Below the pieces are notes generated by a model that saw only the letters and a list, made by a program, of their open reading frames with translations, searched no databases and had not been told where the DNA came from. Shown here piece by piece: positions 17,425 through 25,984 of a DNA stretch of 64,000 nt. The first letter of the stretch is position 1, and each line of letters starts with the position of its first letter. The position numbers and the translations under genes are program-made. This DNA comes from Erwinia persicina NBRC 102418 (GTDB taxonomy: Bacteria > Pseudomonadota > Gammaproteobacteria > Enterobacterales > Enterobacteriaceae): assembly GCF_001571305.1 (NCBI RefSeq), contig NZ_BCTN01000011.1:62001-126000 (forward strand), read 5' to 3'.

Positions 17425-18150
17425 ATGGCAAATCATGATGAGGTCGCCCGTGGAAGGCGACGTTTTCTACAGCAATCTGTGGCGCTGATCCCGCTGGCTG
17501 CGGTGGCCACTCGCGGCATCGCGCCGTCCGCTGCATTCGCGTCGGCTACCCCTGCCCGCGGCGTCTCTGCTGAAGCGGTTCCCCTGTGGTTTAACCCGGG
17601 CGAATGGCGCTTTATTGTTGCGGCCTGCGCCCGTCTGATCCCCGAAGACGACCTCGGCCCCGGGGCCGTCAGTGAAGGCGTCCCGGTGTTTATTGACCGG
17701 CAGATGGAGCAGCCTTACGGCTACGGCCAGCTCTGGTATATGCAGCCGCCGTTTGCAGAGGCGATCCCGGAGCTGGGCTATCAGTCATCGCTGGTGCCGC
17801 GTGAAACCTACCGTCGCGGGATTGCTGCGGTCGATCGCTACTGTCAGCAGCAGTATCATGCGGAATTCGCTGACCTGACGGCAGCACAGCAGGATGAGGT
17901 GCTCACCGGGCTGGAAGCGGGACGCATCAATGATGAACAGGTACCCGGTGCCTTATTCTTTACCCAACTGCTGGAAAATACCAAAGAGGGGTATTTTGCC
18001 GACCCGCAGCACGGCGGCAATCAGACGCTGGCCAGCTGGACGCTGATTGGCTTCCCCGGAGCGCGTGCCGATTACCAGGACCAAATGGACCATCCCGGCC
18101 AGCGCTATCCGCTGCCTCCGGTGAGCATTTCCGGCCGCAGGGGAGCATGA
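17425..18150 (+). CDS. Gluconate-2-dehydrogenase-type small (gamma) subunit, Tat signal
   Basis: The ATG at 17425 (MANHDEVARGRRRFLQQSVA) is preferred over 17374 because it places a twin-arginine motif RRRFLQQ in the usual position and GGAAGA lies upstream. The product is 241 residues with family features GEWRFIVAACARLIPEDDLG and TKEGYFADPQHGGN. In characterised flavin dehydrogenases of this group the small subunit carries the Tat signal and takes the signal-less flavoprotein across the membrane as a folded complex. Its stop overlaps the large-subunit start (ATGA at 18147-18150), consistent with coupled translation. First gene of a three-gene operon. Confidence 0.87.
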   Translation: MANHDEVARGRRRFLQQSVALIPLAAVATRGIAPSAAFASATPARGVSAEAVPLWFNPGEWRFIVAACARLIPEDDLGPGAVSEGVPVFIDRQMEQPYGYGQLWYMQPPFAEAIPELGYQSSLVPRETYRRGIAAVDRYCQQQYHAEFADLTAAQQDEVLTGLEAGRINDEQVPGALFFTQLLENTKEGYFADPQHGGNQTLASWTLIGFPGARADYQDQMDHPGQRYPLPPVSISGRRGA

Positions 18151-19931
18151 CAATGAGCCGCTTAAAACACCCTTCGGTTGACGTACTGATTATCGGTTTC
18201 GGCTGGACCGGCGCGCTGATGGCGCGTGAACTGGCAGAAACCGGGCTGAATATCCTGGCGCTGGAGCGGGGAGAAAATCGTGATACCTGGCCTGATTTTG
18301 CCTATCCGCGTATTACCGACGAGCTGACGTACGGCATTCGCCTGAAGCTGTTCCAGAACGCCGCACGTGAAACGGTAACGGTACGCCATACCGCTGCCGA
18401 CCGCGCCATGCCCTACCGGCGCTTTGGCTCATTCCTGCCCGGTAACGGCGTGGGCGGTGCGGGCGTACACTGGAACGGTATGCTGTGGCGACCGCTGGAG
18501 GCCGACCTGAAACTGCGCAGTACCGTGACGGAACGCTACGGCGCCGGCGTTATCCCTGCGGATATGACGCTGCAGGATTATCCCGTCAGCTATGACGAGC
18601 TGGAGCCTTTCTTTGAAAAGTTCGAGAAAATCTGTGGCGCGGCAGGGATGGCCGGCAATATTGACGGTCTGCATATGGCCGGAGGCAACCCGTTTGAAGC
18701 CCCGCGCCGCGCTCCTTATCCGACAAAGCCGCTGAAACAGCAGTACGGCGGACAGCTCTTTGCGCGGGCGGCAGAAAATCTGGGATACAGCCCGTTTCCC
18801 ATTCCGGCGGCGAACTGTACCGGGCCCTGGAAGAATCCCTATGGCGTGCAGCTTGGCGTATGTAACTACTGCGGATTTTGCGAGCGCTTTGGCTGTTTTA
18901 ACGGTTCAAAAGCGTCACCGCAGTCAACGGTGCTGCCTTCACTGCGTCAGTTTCCTAACTTTTCCCTGCGTACCCAGTCACAGGTGATACGCATCAACAC
19001 CGACCCCAGCGGCAAAAGGGCCACCGGGGTGATCTGGGTGGATCCGCAGGGACAGGAGCATGAGCAGCCTGCGGAGCTGGTGATCCTCAGCGCTTTCCAG
19101 TTGCATAATGTCCGGCTGATGCTGCTGTCGGGCATCGGCAAACCCTACCATGCGCAGAGTGGAGAAGGGGTCGTTGGTCGTAACTACGCCTACCAGATGA
19201 ACGGCAGCCTCAACCTGTTCTTTGGGGAAAAGCATCACTTTAATCCGTTTGCCGCCACCGGGGTGACGGGCACGTTTATTGATGATTTTAATGCTGAAAA
19301 TTTTGATCACACCGGGCTGGGTTTTATTGGTGGGGCCACCCTTGGCGCAGCCACCAGCGGCGGGCGGCCGATCCAGCAAATGACGCTGCCTGAGGCCTCA
19401 CCGCAGTGGGGATCGGGCTGGAAAAAGAGCATCCGCCAGCACTATTTGCACACCATGAGCATCGGATCGTCCGGGTCGGTTATGCCTTACCGGCAGTGTT
19501 ATCTTGACCTTGACCCGACATACCGCGACGTCCACGGCCAGCCGCTGCTGCGTATGACGTTTGACTGGCAGCCCAATGAGCTGAAGATGACGCAGTTTAT
19601 GCAGGGTAAGGCGGAGCAGATCGCCCGGGAGATGGGCGCGCCGCACGTGGAGTCGGGCTTTATGAAACCGGGCGATCGCTACGACGTGCGGCCCTATCAG
19701 TCCACCCATACGACGGGCGGGACGGTAATGGGGGATAACCCGAAAACCAGCGTGGTGAATAAGTATTTACAGAGCTGGGATGTGCACAACCTGTTTGTCC
19801 TCGGGGCGTCGGTCTTTCCGCAAAATCTGGCCTACAACCCCACCGGGATTGTCTGTGCCACGGCGCTGTGGGCGGCGCATGCCATCCGCACCGATTATCT
19901 CGCCCAGCCCGGACCGCTGGTACAGGCCTGA
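18147..19931 (+). CDS. Membrane-bound sugar-acid/polyol dehydrogenase, FAD (GMC) large subunit
   Basis: A 594-residue GMC-family flavoprotein. The FAD-binding dinucleotide fold is at residues about 10-40 (VDVLIIGFGWTGALMARELA). A cysteine cluster C239-x2-C242-x2-C245-x4-C250 (CNYCGFCERFGC) is the kind of motif that carries a 3Fe-4S centre in fructose and glucose dehydrogenases of this class. The C-terminal part has the active-site-like HTTGGTVMG and NPTGIV blocks. It is expected to oxidise gluconate, 2-ketogluconate or a related substrate at the periplasmic face, passing electrons to the cytochrome subunit. It lacks a signal peptide, as expected for a Tat hitch-hiker. The exact substrate cannot be read from the sequence. 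Confidence 0.87.
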   Translation: MTMSRLKHPSVDVLIIGFGWTGALMARELAETGLNILALERGENRDTWPDFAYPRITDELTYGIRLKLFQNAARETVTVRHTAADRAMPYRRFGSFLPGNGVGGAGVHWNGMLWRPLEADLKLRSTVTERYGAGVIPADMTLQDYPVSYDELEPFFEKFEKICGAAGMAGNIDGLHMAGGNPFEAPRRAPYPTKPLKQQYGGQLFARAAENLGYSPFPIPAANCTGPWKNPYGVQLGVCNYCGFCERFGCFNGSKASPQSTVLPSLRQFPNFSLRTQSQVIRINTDPSGKRATGVIWVDPQGQEHEQPAELVILSAFQLHNVRLMLLSGIGKPYHAQSGEGVVGRNYAYQMNGSLNLFFGEKHHFNPFAATGVTGTFIDDFNAENFDHTGLGFIGGATLGAATSGGRPIQQMTLPEASPQWGSGWKKSIRQHYLHTMSIGSSGSVMPYRQCYLDLDPTYRDVHGQPLLRMTFDWQPNELKMTQFMQGKAEQIAREMGAPHVESGFMKPGDRYDVRPYQSTHTTGGTVMGDNPKTSVVNKYLQSWDVHNLFVLGASVFPQNLAYNPTGIVCATALWAAHAIRTDYLAQPGPLVQA

Positions 19932-19944
19932 CAGGGAGTCAGTG

Positions 19945-21168
19945 ATGAATATCCGACACTATGGTTTGTGTGTGCTGCTGGTGGCCGCCAGCGGAAGCCG
20001 TGCCGCTGCCCCTGACAGTCTCAGTACGGGGCATTACCTGGCGCTGGCCTCGGACTGCGCGGCCTGCCATACCGCTGAAAAAGGCCAGCCTTTTGCCGGC
20101 GGGCTGAAAATGCAGACGCCCATCGGGGCGCTCTATTCAACCAATATCACTCCGGATGCCCGGACGGGGATTGGCGACTACAGCTACGAGGATTTCGCCC
20201 GTGCCCTGCGCGAAGGAAAGGCCCGTGACGGGCGGAACCTGTATCCGGCGATGCCTTATACGGCGTTCAGCAAGTTTGATGACCCGCAGATGCACGCGCT
20301 GTACGACTATTTCACCCACGAGGTTCCTGCCGTGCGGCAGGAGAACCGCAAGAGCGATATTCCCTGGCCGCTGAACATCCGCTGGCCGCTCGGGGTGTGG
20401 AACCTGCTGTTTCACGATGACACGCGCTATCTTAACGATCCGCTGCACAGCGGTCAGTGGAATCGCGGGGCATGGCTGGTGCTGGGGCCGGGACACTGCG
20501 GCAGCTGTCATACGCCGCGCGGTTTCGCCCTGCAGGAAAAAGGGCAGGATCACCACGACAGCGCGTATCTCACCGGAGGGACGCTAAACGGCTGGCAGGC
20601 ACCCGACCTGAGGGGCAACAATGTTCGTGGACTGGGAGGCTGGTCGCAGCAGGATATTGTGACGTTTCTGAAAACCGGGCAGAACGACCGCACCATGGCG
20701 TTTGGCCCGATGACGGATGTGGTCGAAAAAAGTACGCAGTATCTGACGCTGGCCGATCTCAATGCCATCGCCGTGTTTCTGAAGAGTCTGCCCGCCGGCA
20801 CGTACTCTACCGAGCTGGCCAGTGAAGATTATGCCGATCTGAATTCCCCGGGCGCGGCGCTGTATAGCGATAACTGTGCGGCATGCCACCGCAGCGACGG
20901 GCGGGGTTATGCCCGTACCTTCCCTGCGCTGGCGGGCAACGCAGCGCTACAGGGAAACGATCCGTCATCACTGATTTCGATGATTTTGCACGGCGGCAGG
21001 GCACCGGTCACCCGACAGGCGCTGACCGGAACGAGAATGCCGGACTTTGGCTGGCGGCTGACGGATCAACAGGTCGCGGCAATAAGCAACTTTGTGCGCA
21101 ACAGCTGGGGAAATCAGGCCAGTGAGGTGACGCCGGAGCAGGTGAAGGACGTGCGGGGAGGGGAGTAA
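19945..21168 (+). CDS. Tri-heme cytochrome c subunit of the dehydrogenase
   Basis: The ATG at 19945 follows the ribosome binding site AGGGAG and begins a signal peptide (MNIRHYGLCVLLVAASGSRA). The 407-residue protein has three CxxCH heme sites: CAACH near the N-terminus, CGSCH in the middle and CAACH in the C-terminal third. Three-heme subunits of this size are standard partners of the flavin/small subunit pair in gluconate and related dehydrogenases, relaying electrons to ubiquinone. It starts 13 bases after the large-subunit stop. The operon ends in the hairpin at 21204. Confidence 0.9.
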   Translation: MNIRHYGLCVLLVAASGSRAAAPDSLSTGHYLALASDCAACHTAEKGQPFAGGLKMQTPIGALYSTNITPDARTGIGDYSYEDFARALREGKARDGRNLYPAMPYTAFSKFDDPQMHALYDYFTHEVPAVRQENRKSDIPWPLNIRWPLGVWNLLFHDDTRYLNDPLHSGQWNRGAWLVLGPGHCGSCHTPRGFALQEKGQDHHDSAYLTGGTLNGWQAPDLRGNNVRGLGGWSQQDIVTFLKTGQNDRTMAFGPMTDVVEKSTQYLTLADLNAIAVFLKSLPAGTYSTELASEDYADLNSPGAALYSDNCAACHRSDGRGYARTFPALAGNAALQGNDPSSLISMILHGGRAPVTRQALTGTRMPDFGWRLTDQQVAAISNFVRNSWGNQASEVTPEQVKDVRGGE

Positions 21169-21203
21169 AAGGGCGGCAACACAGAACGTAAATTTATCAG
21201 CAC

Positions 21204-21229
21204 GGGGCGACCGGAAGACAGGTCGCCCC
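21204..21229. terminator. Shared terminator hairpin between the cytochrome gene and ftnA
   Basis: GGGGCGACC at 21204-21212 pairs perfectly with GGTCGCCCC at 21221-21229 over an 8-base loop. It lies between two convergent genes and so can serve both, although neither side has a long T-run. Confidence 0.6.
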
Positions 21230-21248
21230 AGCAGCGGAACCGCAGCGA

Positions 21249-21758
21249 TTAAGCCTGGTGCGTACCTGGCTCACTCAGTTTCTGCAGGTCTTTATCCACG
21301 AAGAACAGTGCCTGACCGCTGTTACCCACCAGCGCCAGTTTGTCCAGCACAGATTTGAACAGTTTCTCTTCTTCATGCTGCTCAGACACATACCACTGCA
21401 GGAAGTTAAAGGTGGAGTAATCCTGGGTGGTCATGGCGGCATGTGCCAGCTCATTGATTTTTTTGGTGATCAACTGCTCGTGCTGATAGGCCTGCTCCAG
21501 CACTTCGTGCAGGGAGTTAAAGGTGACCGGCGGCGCGTCGATAGTCCCCAGCACCGGCATAGCACCGGTATCACTCAGGTAGTTGAACAGACGCTGCATG
21601 TGCTGCATCTCTTCTGTGGAATGCTCACGCATAAACGCGGCAGCCCCTTCAAACCCTTTGTCATTGCACCATGCGCTCATCTGCAGGTACAGGTTGGCAG
21701 AGTAGAATTCCAGATTCAGCTGATCGTTCAACTGAGCGGTCATTTCATTCGTCAGCAT
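21249..21758 (-). CDS. ftnA: Ferritin (iron storage)
   Basis: A 169-residue non-heme ferritin matching E. coli FtnA almost position by position. The ferroxidase centre residues E17, E50, H53, E94, Q127 and E130 are all present, in phrases such as [38 protein letters not shown] and [16 protein letters not shown]. It assembles as a 24-mer in the cytoplasm, oxidises Fe2+ and stores it. The ATG at 21758 is preceded by AAGGAGT. Upstream sequence holds Fur-like elements, as in E. coli where ftnA is induced by Fe-Fur. Confidence 0.95.
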   Translation of the reverse strand: MLTNEMTAQLNDQLNLEFYSANLYLQMSAWCNDKGFEGAAAFMREHSTEEMQHMQRLFNYLSDTGAMPVLGTIDAPPVTFNSLHEVLEQAYQHEQLITKKINELAHAAMTTQDYSTFNFLQWYVSEQHEEEKLFKSVLDKLALVGNSGQALFFVDKDLQKLSEPGTHQA

Positions 21759-22116
21759 GGTGACTCCTTAACATTATATTTTTAGCGAGATTTCTACTCG
21801 CAATAATTCGCGTTGCAGAGACACGGTAAATGTATCTGGAACGTAAATCATAACGAGTAAAAGAGGTGATTTCTGCGCATTATGCACCCAGACTGATAAA
21901 ATAAAAACCGTTTTATATAGCATTGGCTAATTTATTTATACATCGCTAAAGGTCTGATTGGTAAGTGATAATCATTCCATGATGAATCTGAATTGTTCTG
22001 GTTTTTAAATAGTTATGATAACTGTTCTTATTTATATCAAGGCGGGATATAAAGACGTAATGAGAATTAATCAGCTTTAGGTTCTTTCTGATAACGTATT
22101 CATTTTTCGTCAATTA
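21759..22116. promoter_or_regulatory. AT-rich upstream region of ftnA with Fur-like sites
   Basis: This 358-base stretch is much more AT-rich than the genes around it. TGATAATCATTCCA at about 21966-21979 matches the Fur core TGATAATCATTATCA at most positions, and AGTTAT-G-ATAACT at 22011-22023 is a perfect 6-1-6 palindrome. Further AT-rich, Fur-like words occur nearby. In E. coli, Fur acts on ftnA from several upstream sites by displacing H-NS, and AT-rich DNA here would fit that. No open frame or RNA gene is convincing. Confidence 0.45.
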
Positions 22117-22145
22117 GCTGTCTTTGTCAGTCAGACAAAGACAGC
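22117..22145 (-). terminator. Hairpin after the SorC-type regulator gene
   Basis: GCTGTCTTTGTC at 22117-22128 pairs perfectly over 12 bases with GACAAAGACAGC at 22134-22145 around a five-base loop. Read on the minus strand it lies nine bases after the regulator stop. There is no T-tract, but the stem is long and perfect. Confidence 0.65.
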
Positions 22146-22153
22146 CTGCACAT

Positions 22154-23131
22154 TTATTGAGGATCGCTGACCAGACGGTCGAGAATGGCCTGAGCGGTTT
22201 TAATATCGGTAACCAGAGCATTAATCATCCCCGAGCGGACGGCCCCGATAATGCCGGCGGCTTTTTCCGGCGTGGCTGCCACACCAATGCAAAGAGGCGT
22301 CTGGCGCAGCTGGTCAGGTGAGGCGGCGATCATCCGCTGTTCCCCTTCCCAGTGCAGGACTTCTCCCTGTTCCGTGACGTAATGGCGCAACACATCACCT
22401 GCCGCATGGCTGAGGGCCTGCTCACCCGGCGTGGCGGTGGAAACTTCGCTGGCGTGGGGGGCATGATGTGTCAGGCCGACGCCGACAATCGCCACATCCA
22501 GCTTGTCCCACAGAGAGGTAATTTGCTGCACGCCCGGGTCGCAGAGAAAGGCATCACGCAGCACCGGCGACGAAATATAGGGCGCATGGAGAAAGTGGGG
22601 CGTCCCCTCCATCTGTTCTGCGGCCTGGCGCACAAATTCATTAATCTGAAAATGCGCAGCCGCCTGCTGCATGCCGCCGTTCAGCGCCACGGTCAGGACG
22701 CCCGGCAGACGCGGCAGTCCGGATAACGTGACTTCACGCACCGCACGTCCCCAGCCGATGCCCACCACCGAGCCGCTGACCAGATCGGCCTGCTGCAACA
22801 GCGAAGCCAGCGGCGCAGTCAGTGCGCTAAGAACGCTGGCGGGCGGCGACTCTACCACCGCAGCCGTTTTTAACCCCAGCCGGGCAATCAGATCCGCCGT
22901 GATCTCCTCAGGCGACGTCAGCTCAATCACCTCTATGCGCACAATGCCCGCAGCACGGGCTTTAGTCAGCAGACGCGAAATAGTGGCGGTGGATACCCCC
23001 AGCTTTTTCGCGATATCGACCTGCGACATATCGGACTGATAGTGCAGCTTCGCCACCATATGCATCATCGCCCGCGTGGTGGCGGGATCTTGTAAAAGAG
23101 GCTCTTTCAGGGTTGTAATTCCTTTCTGCAA
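22154..23131 (-). CDS. SorC/DeoR-type sugar-responsive transcriptional regulator
   Basis: A SorC-family regulator of up to 325 residues. The helix-turn-helix is clear (KLHYQSDMSQVDIAKKLGVS, TATISRLLTKARAAGIVRI), followed by a large effector domain like that of sugar-phosphate-sensing LsrR, DeoR and SorC proteins (GSVVGIGWGRAVREV, ALNGGMQ, LCIGVAATPEKAAGIIGAVR). It diverges from the aldolase-kinase-PTS operon and most likely controls it in response to a phosphorylated sugar. The start is uncertain: TTG at 23131 gives the longest form, with an internal ATG pair at 23068 as the alternative without a good ribosome site. Confidence 0.83.
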   Translation of the reverse strand: MQKGITTLKEPLLQDPATTRAMMHMVAKLHYQSDMSQVDIAKKLGVSTATISRLLTKARAAGIVRIEVIELTSPEEITADLIARLGLKTAAVVESPPASVLSALTAPLASLLQQADLVSGSVVGIGWGRAVREVTLSGLPRLPGVLTVALNGGMQQAAAHFQINEFVRQAAEQMEGTPHFLHAPYISSPVLRDAFLCDPGVQQITSLWDKLDVAIVGVGLTHHAPHASEVSTATPGEQALSHAAGDVLRHYVTEQGEVLHWEGEQRMIAASPDQLRQTPLCIGVAATPEKAAGIIGAVRSGMINALVTDIKTAQAILDRLVSDPQ

Positions 23132-23328
23132 TGTATTACACTCATTTCATCGGTTGGAGAATTATTGCGCAACACCAGAAAAATTGCAACGTGCACAGGT
23201 GGCTGAAACCCCTGACAGGACTGGAGATTCACCCGCATCAGCCCGGCGTCGTGCACTCAGGCTAAAGGTAACTTTCGGGTCGTCGGTGACGGCTTTTTAC
23301 CTGGTATCACTACAACGGAGCACATCTC

Positions 23329-24258
23329 ATGTCACACATGTCCACTTCTGAACTGCGCGGTTATCAGCAAATTTGCGGCAGCAATGGCGCGATGCTGGTG
23401 ATTGCCTGCGACCAGCGCGGTGCAATGCGTACCCTGTTAAGCGCCGATCCTGAACAGCAAAAATCCATCTCCGAGCAGCAGCTCGGCGGTATCAAAGCGG
23501 ACATAACCCGCTATCTTGCCAGTCAGGCCTCCTGCGTGCTGGTGGATGCCGTCTGCGCGGTGCCGGACCTGGTGGATGACGGCATCATTGCCCGTGATAC
23601 CGCCCTGCTGATCGGTCTGGATGCCTCCGGCTTTGACACCACGCCGGAGGGCTACCGGCATTCGCGTCTTGTTGAGGGCATCAGCGCCCGCCGCGTGCGC
23701 GAACTGGGCGGTAACGGGGGTAAAATTATGGTCTATTTACGTGCCGATCGCCCGGATGCCAATCAACATAACCTCGATATCCTGCGTCACTGCATTGAAG
23801 ACTTTGCCCGTGAAGACCTGCTGCTGGTGGTGGAGTTTCTGACTTATCCACTCCCTGATGAAACAGATGAAGCCTATAAAAGCCGGGTGCCATCACTGAT
23901 TTATGAGGGAACAAAACTGTCGCTGGCACTGGGAGCCAAAGTGCTGAAGATCCCGTATCCGGGGTCGGCTAAAGCCTGTGCCGATATCACGGCGCTTGCC
24001 GGTGATGTGCCGTGGGCCGTACTCTCTGCGGGTGTGGATCACAGCACCTTCCTGAAGCAGGTGGCGGATGCGATGAGCAACGGGGCTTCCGGCGTGATTG
24101 CCGGGCGGGCATTATGGAAAGACTGCATCTCGCTGGATCGCCGCGTCACCCGCGAAAAACTGGAAACCCTGGCGATCCCGCGACTACGCGAAATCCAGGC
24201 CGTTATCGGTCAGTATTTTCACCCCGGTGCCACAGAGGAAAAAGCCCGCCATGCCTGA
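23329..24258 (+). CDS. LacD-like class I ketose-bisphosphate aldolase
   Basis: A 309-residue TIM-barrel aldolase of the tagatose-1,6-bisphosphate (LacD) / sulfofructose-phosphate (YihT) group. Diagnostic stretches are MLVIACDQRGAMRTLL at the N-terminus, SCVLVDAVCAVPDL, LVVEFLTYPL, GAKVLKIPYPG with the likely Schiff-base lysine near residue 207, WAVLSAGVDHSTF and ASGVIAGRALWKD for phosphate binding. It would split a six-carbon ketose phosphate into two three-carbon units. RBS GGAG precedes the ATG at 23329; an ATG three codons later is also possible. It is first in an operon with a P-loop kinase and PTS genes. The actual sugar is unknown. Confidence 0.82.
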   Translation: MSHMSTSELRGYQQICGSNGAMLVIACDQRGAMRTLLSADPEQQKSISEQQLGGIKADITRYLASQASCVLVDAVCAVPDLVDDGIIARDTALLIGLDASGFDTTPEGYRHSRLVEGISARRVRELGGNGGKIMVYLRADRPDANQHNLDILRHCIEDFAREDLLLVVEFLTYPLPDETDEAYKSRVPSLIYEGTKLSLALGAKVLKIPYPGSAKACADITALAGDVPWAVLSAGVDHSTFLKQVADAMSNGASGVIAGRALWKDCISLDRRVTREKLETLAIPRLREIQAVIGQYFHPGATEEKARHA

Positions 24259-24853
24259 GTCGTTCGTTTTGCCGCATTCCGTTCCACAGCCCGGGGGTAA
24301 AGGCCTGGTGATGGTGAACGGCGTACCCGCGTCGGGAAAAAGCCATATTGCCACCCGCCTGGCGACGGAAACCGGCTGGCCGCTGCTGACGCTGGATCAG
24401 ATCAAAGAGCCGTTTATGCGTCAGATCGACGGGATCGATCGCCCGATGAACCGTAAGCTGGGCATTGCGGCTTATCAGGTCATCTGGTCGATTATTGCCG
24501 CCGCCCCGGCGGGCCATACCTTTATCGTCGATGCGTGGTTTGGCTTCCAGCCCAAAGCGGATCTGGCCGCTTTTATTCAGGCGGTAGGGATCGAACGTGT
24601 CGCGGAAGTCTGGTGTCAGATCCCCGGTGAGATGGCGGCACAGCGCTACAGCAGCCGGCTGGGCTCACGGTTACCGGGCCACCCGGGAGCGGAGTATGTG
24701 GCAGAACTGCAACAGCTGGCCGATTGCGCCGAGCCGATGCAACTGGGGCCGGTGTGGGTAGCCGATCAGCGGTGCGAGACTGACTTCACCCAATTGGTTC
24801 ACTGGCTGCAGAAGAATATCGATCAGGTTGAGTTTCTACATTCACAGGGCTAA
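24251..24853 (+). CDS. P-loop kinase-like protein coupled to the aldolase
   Basis: A 200-residue protein that starts inside the end of the aldolase gene (8-base overlap), a sign of coupled translation. Walker A is NGVPASGKSHIATRLATETG at about residue 19. A hydrophobic strand with an acidic end (HTFIVDAWFGF) could be Walker B, and an arginine-rich lid (QRYSSRLGSRLPGHPG) follows, as in small-molecule kinases such as gluconokinase or shikimate kinase. Its position suggests that it phosphorylates a sugar or sugar phosphate before or after the aldolase, but no substrate motif is recognised. Confidence 0.7.
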   Translation: MPESFVLPHSVPQPGGKGLVMVNGVPASGKSHIATRLATETGWPLLTLDQIKEPFMRQIDGIDRPMNRKLGIAAYQVIWSIIAAAPAGHTFIVDAWFGFQPKADLAAFIQAVGIERVAEVWCQIPGEMAAQRYSSRLGSRLPGHPGAEYVAELQQLADCAEPMQLGPVWVADQRCETDFTQLVHWLQKNIDQVEFLHSQG

Positions 24854-25062
24854 CAATAACCAGGATTAATCCTGAATGTTGGCGGCCTATTTAATAGAGA
24901 GTGTAACCACTGGTTTAATTCGCCAGCGGATAACTATGGCTGTTAATATAATTAACTGATAATAAGTTATTTATTATTAAATAAGTCAACCCGATCACAT
25001 TTTTATCTTTCTGCAAAAAGTATAGTGAATTAATGTTTGGGGTAATTAAAAGGCGACGAGGT

Positions 25063-25506
25063 ATGTTAACCGACTGGATTAACCACAGTAATCTGACACT
25101 GTTAACGCATACTGATAACTGGCGAAAGGCGGTGGAGATTGCACTGCAACCGATGATCGATAATGGTGCCGTACAGCCCCGATACCTTAATGCTATTTAT
25201 GATATGCATGAACAGATTGGCCCCTATTATGTGCTGGGTGAGGGTATTGCCATGCCTCATGCCCGACCAGAAGAAGGGGTGAATCATACGGCACTCTCGC
25301 TGTTAATTGTTTCCGAAGGCGTGAGTTTTGGCAGTGAAGATAATGACCCAGTGTATGTCATATTTGCCCTGGCCGCTGTCGACAGCCACTCACATATTGA
25401 AATGATCGCCAGCCTGTCTCAGCTTTTTTGTGAGGACAATGTGGTTGAACAGTTAAGGCAGGCACGGGATAAACCCGCGGTAATGAAGATTCTTCAACAG
25501 TTTTAA
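25063..25506 (+). CDS. PTS EIIA component, fructose/mannitol-ascorbate type
   Basis: I place the start at 25063 (MLTDWINHSNLTLLTHTDNW), where it matches ascorbate-type EIIA proteins (SgaA/UlaC); the ATG at 25033 adds ten basic residues. The 147-residue product carries the phospho-acceptor histidine in GIAMPHARPEEGV (H66). It passes phosphate from HPr to EIIB. It is separated from the kinase gene by about 210 AT-rich bases that may hold an internal promoter. Confidence 0.87.
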   Translation: MLTDWINHSNLTLLTHTDNWRKAVEIALQPMIDNGAVQPRYLNAIYDMHEQIGPYYVLGEGIAMPHARPEEGVNHTALSLLIVSEGVSFGSEDNDPVYVIFALAAVDSHSHIEMIASLSQLFCEDNVVEQLRQARDKPAVMKILQQF

Positions 25507-25587
25507 ACCGCAACAGGGCAGGGATGCCCGTCATCATACCCGCAGTCAGTGGTCGCGGACTTACAGACACTTAATAAGGTATGCCTG

Positions 25588-25887
25588 ATGAAAAAATTAT
25601 CTATTCTGGCCGTATGCGGTGCCGGGCTTGGCAGCAGTTTTGCCTGCGAAATGAGTATTGAAGCGGCCCTGAAAGATCTGGGTGTGGATGCTGAATTATC
25701 ACACTGTGATATTTCCAGTGCAACCTCCTCCCGTGCGGATATTATCATGACCGGAGAAAACTTCCGTTCACAGTTTCAGCATTACACAATCAATTCTACT
25801 ATTATTTACCTTAAGCGCCTGGTAGATAAAAATGAAATAAAATTAAAACTAGAACCAATCCTGAAAGAGAAAGGCTATCTTATTTAA
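25588..25887 (+). CDS. PTS EIIB component, ascorbate (SgaB) type
   Basis: A 99-residue cytoplasmic EIIB. The phosphocysteine loop is C10 in AVCGAGLGSSFACEMSIEAA, and DIIMTGENF follows as in SgaB/UlaB proteins. The ATG at 25588 has AAGG nine bases upstream; the earlier start at 25549 adds residues without similarity. Lies between EIIA and EIIC genes on the same strand. Confidence 0.88.
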   Translation: MKKLSILAVCGAGLGSSFACEMSIEAALKDLGVDAELSHCDISSATSSRADIIMTGENFRSQFQHYTINSTIIYLKRLVDKNEIKLKLEPILKEKGYLI

Positions 25888-25984
25888 TTTCCTTTTTAAT
25901 CTAAACCTACATCCCTTTATTGTTAGCGCGATGTAATGTCGTATTAACAGAAAGGGTATCTGTGCCCAAAAACAGGGGAGTATT

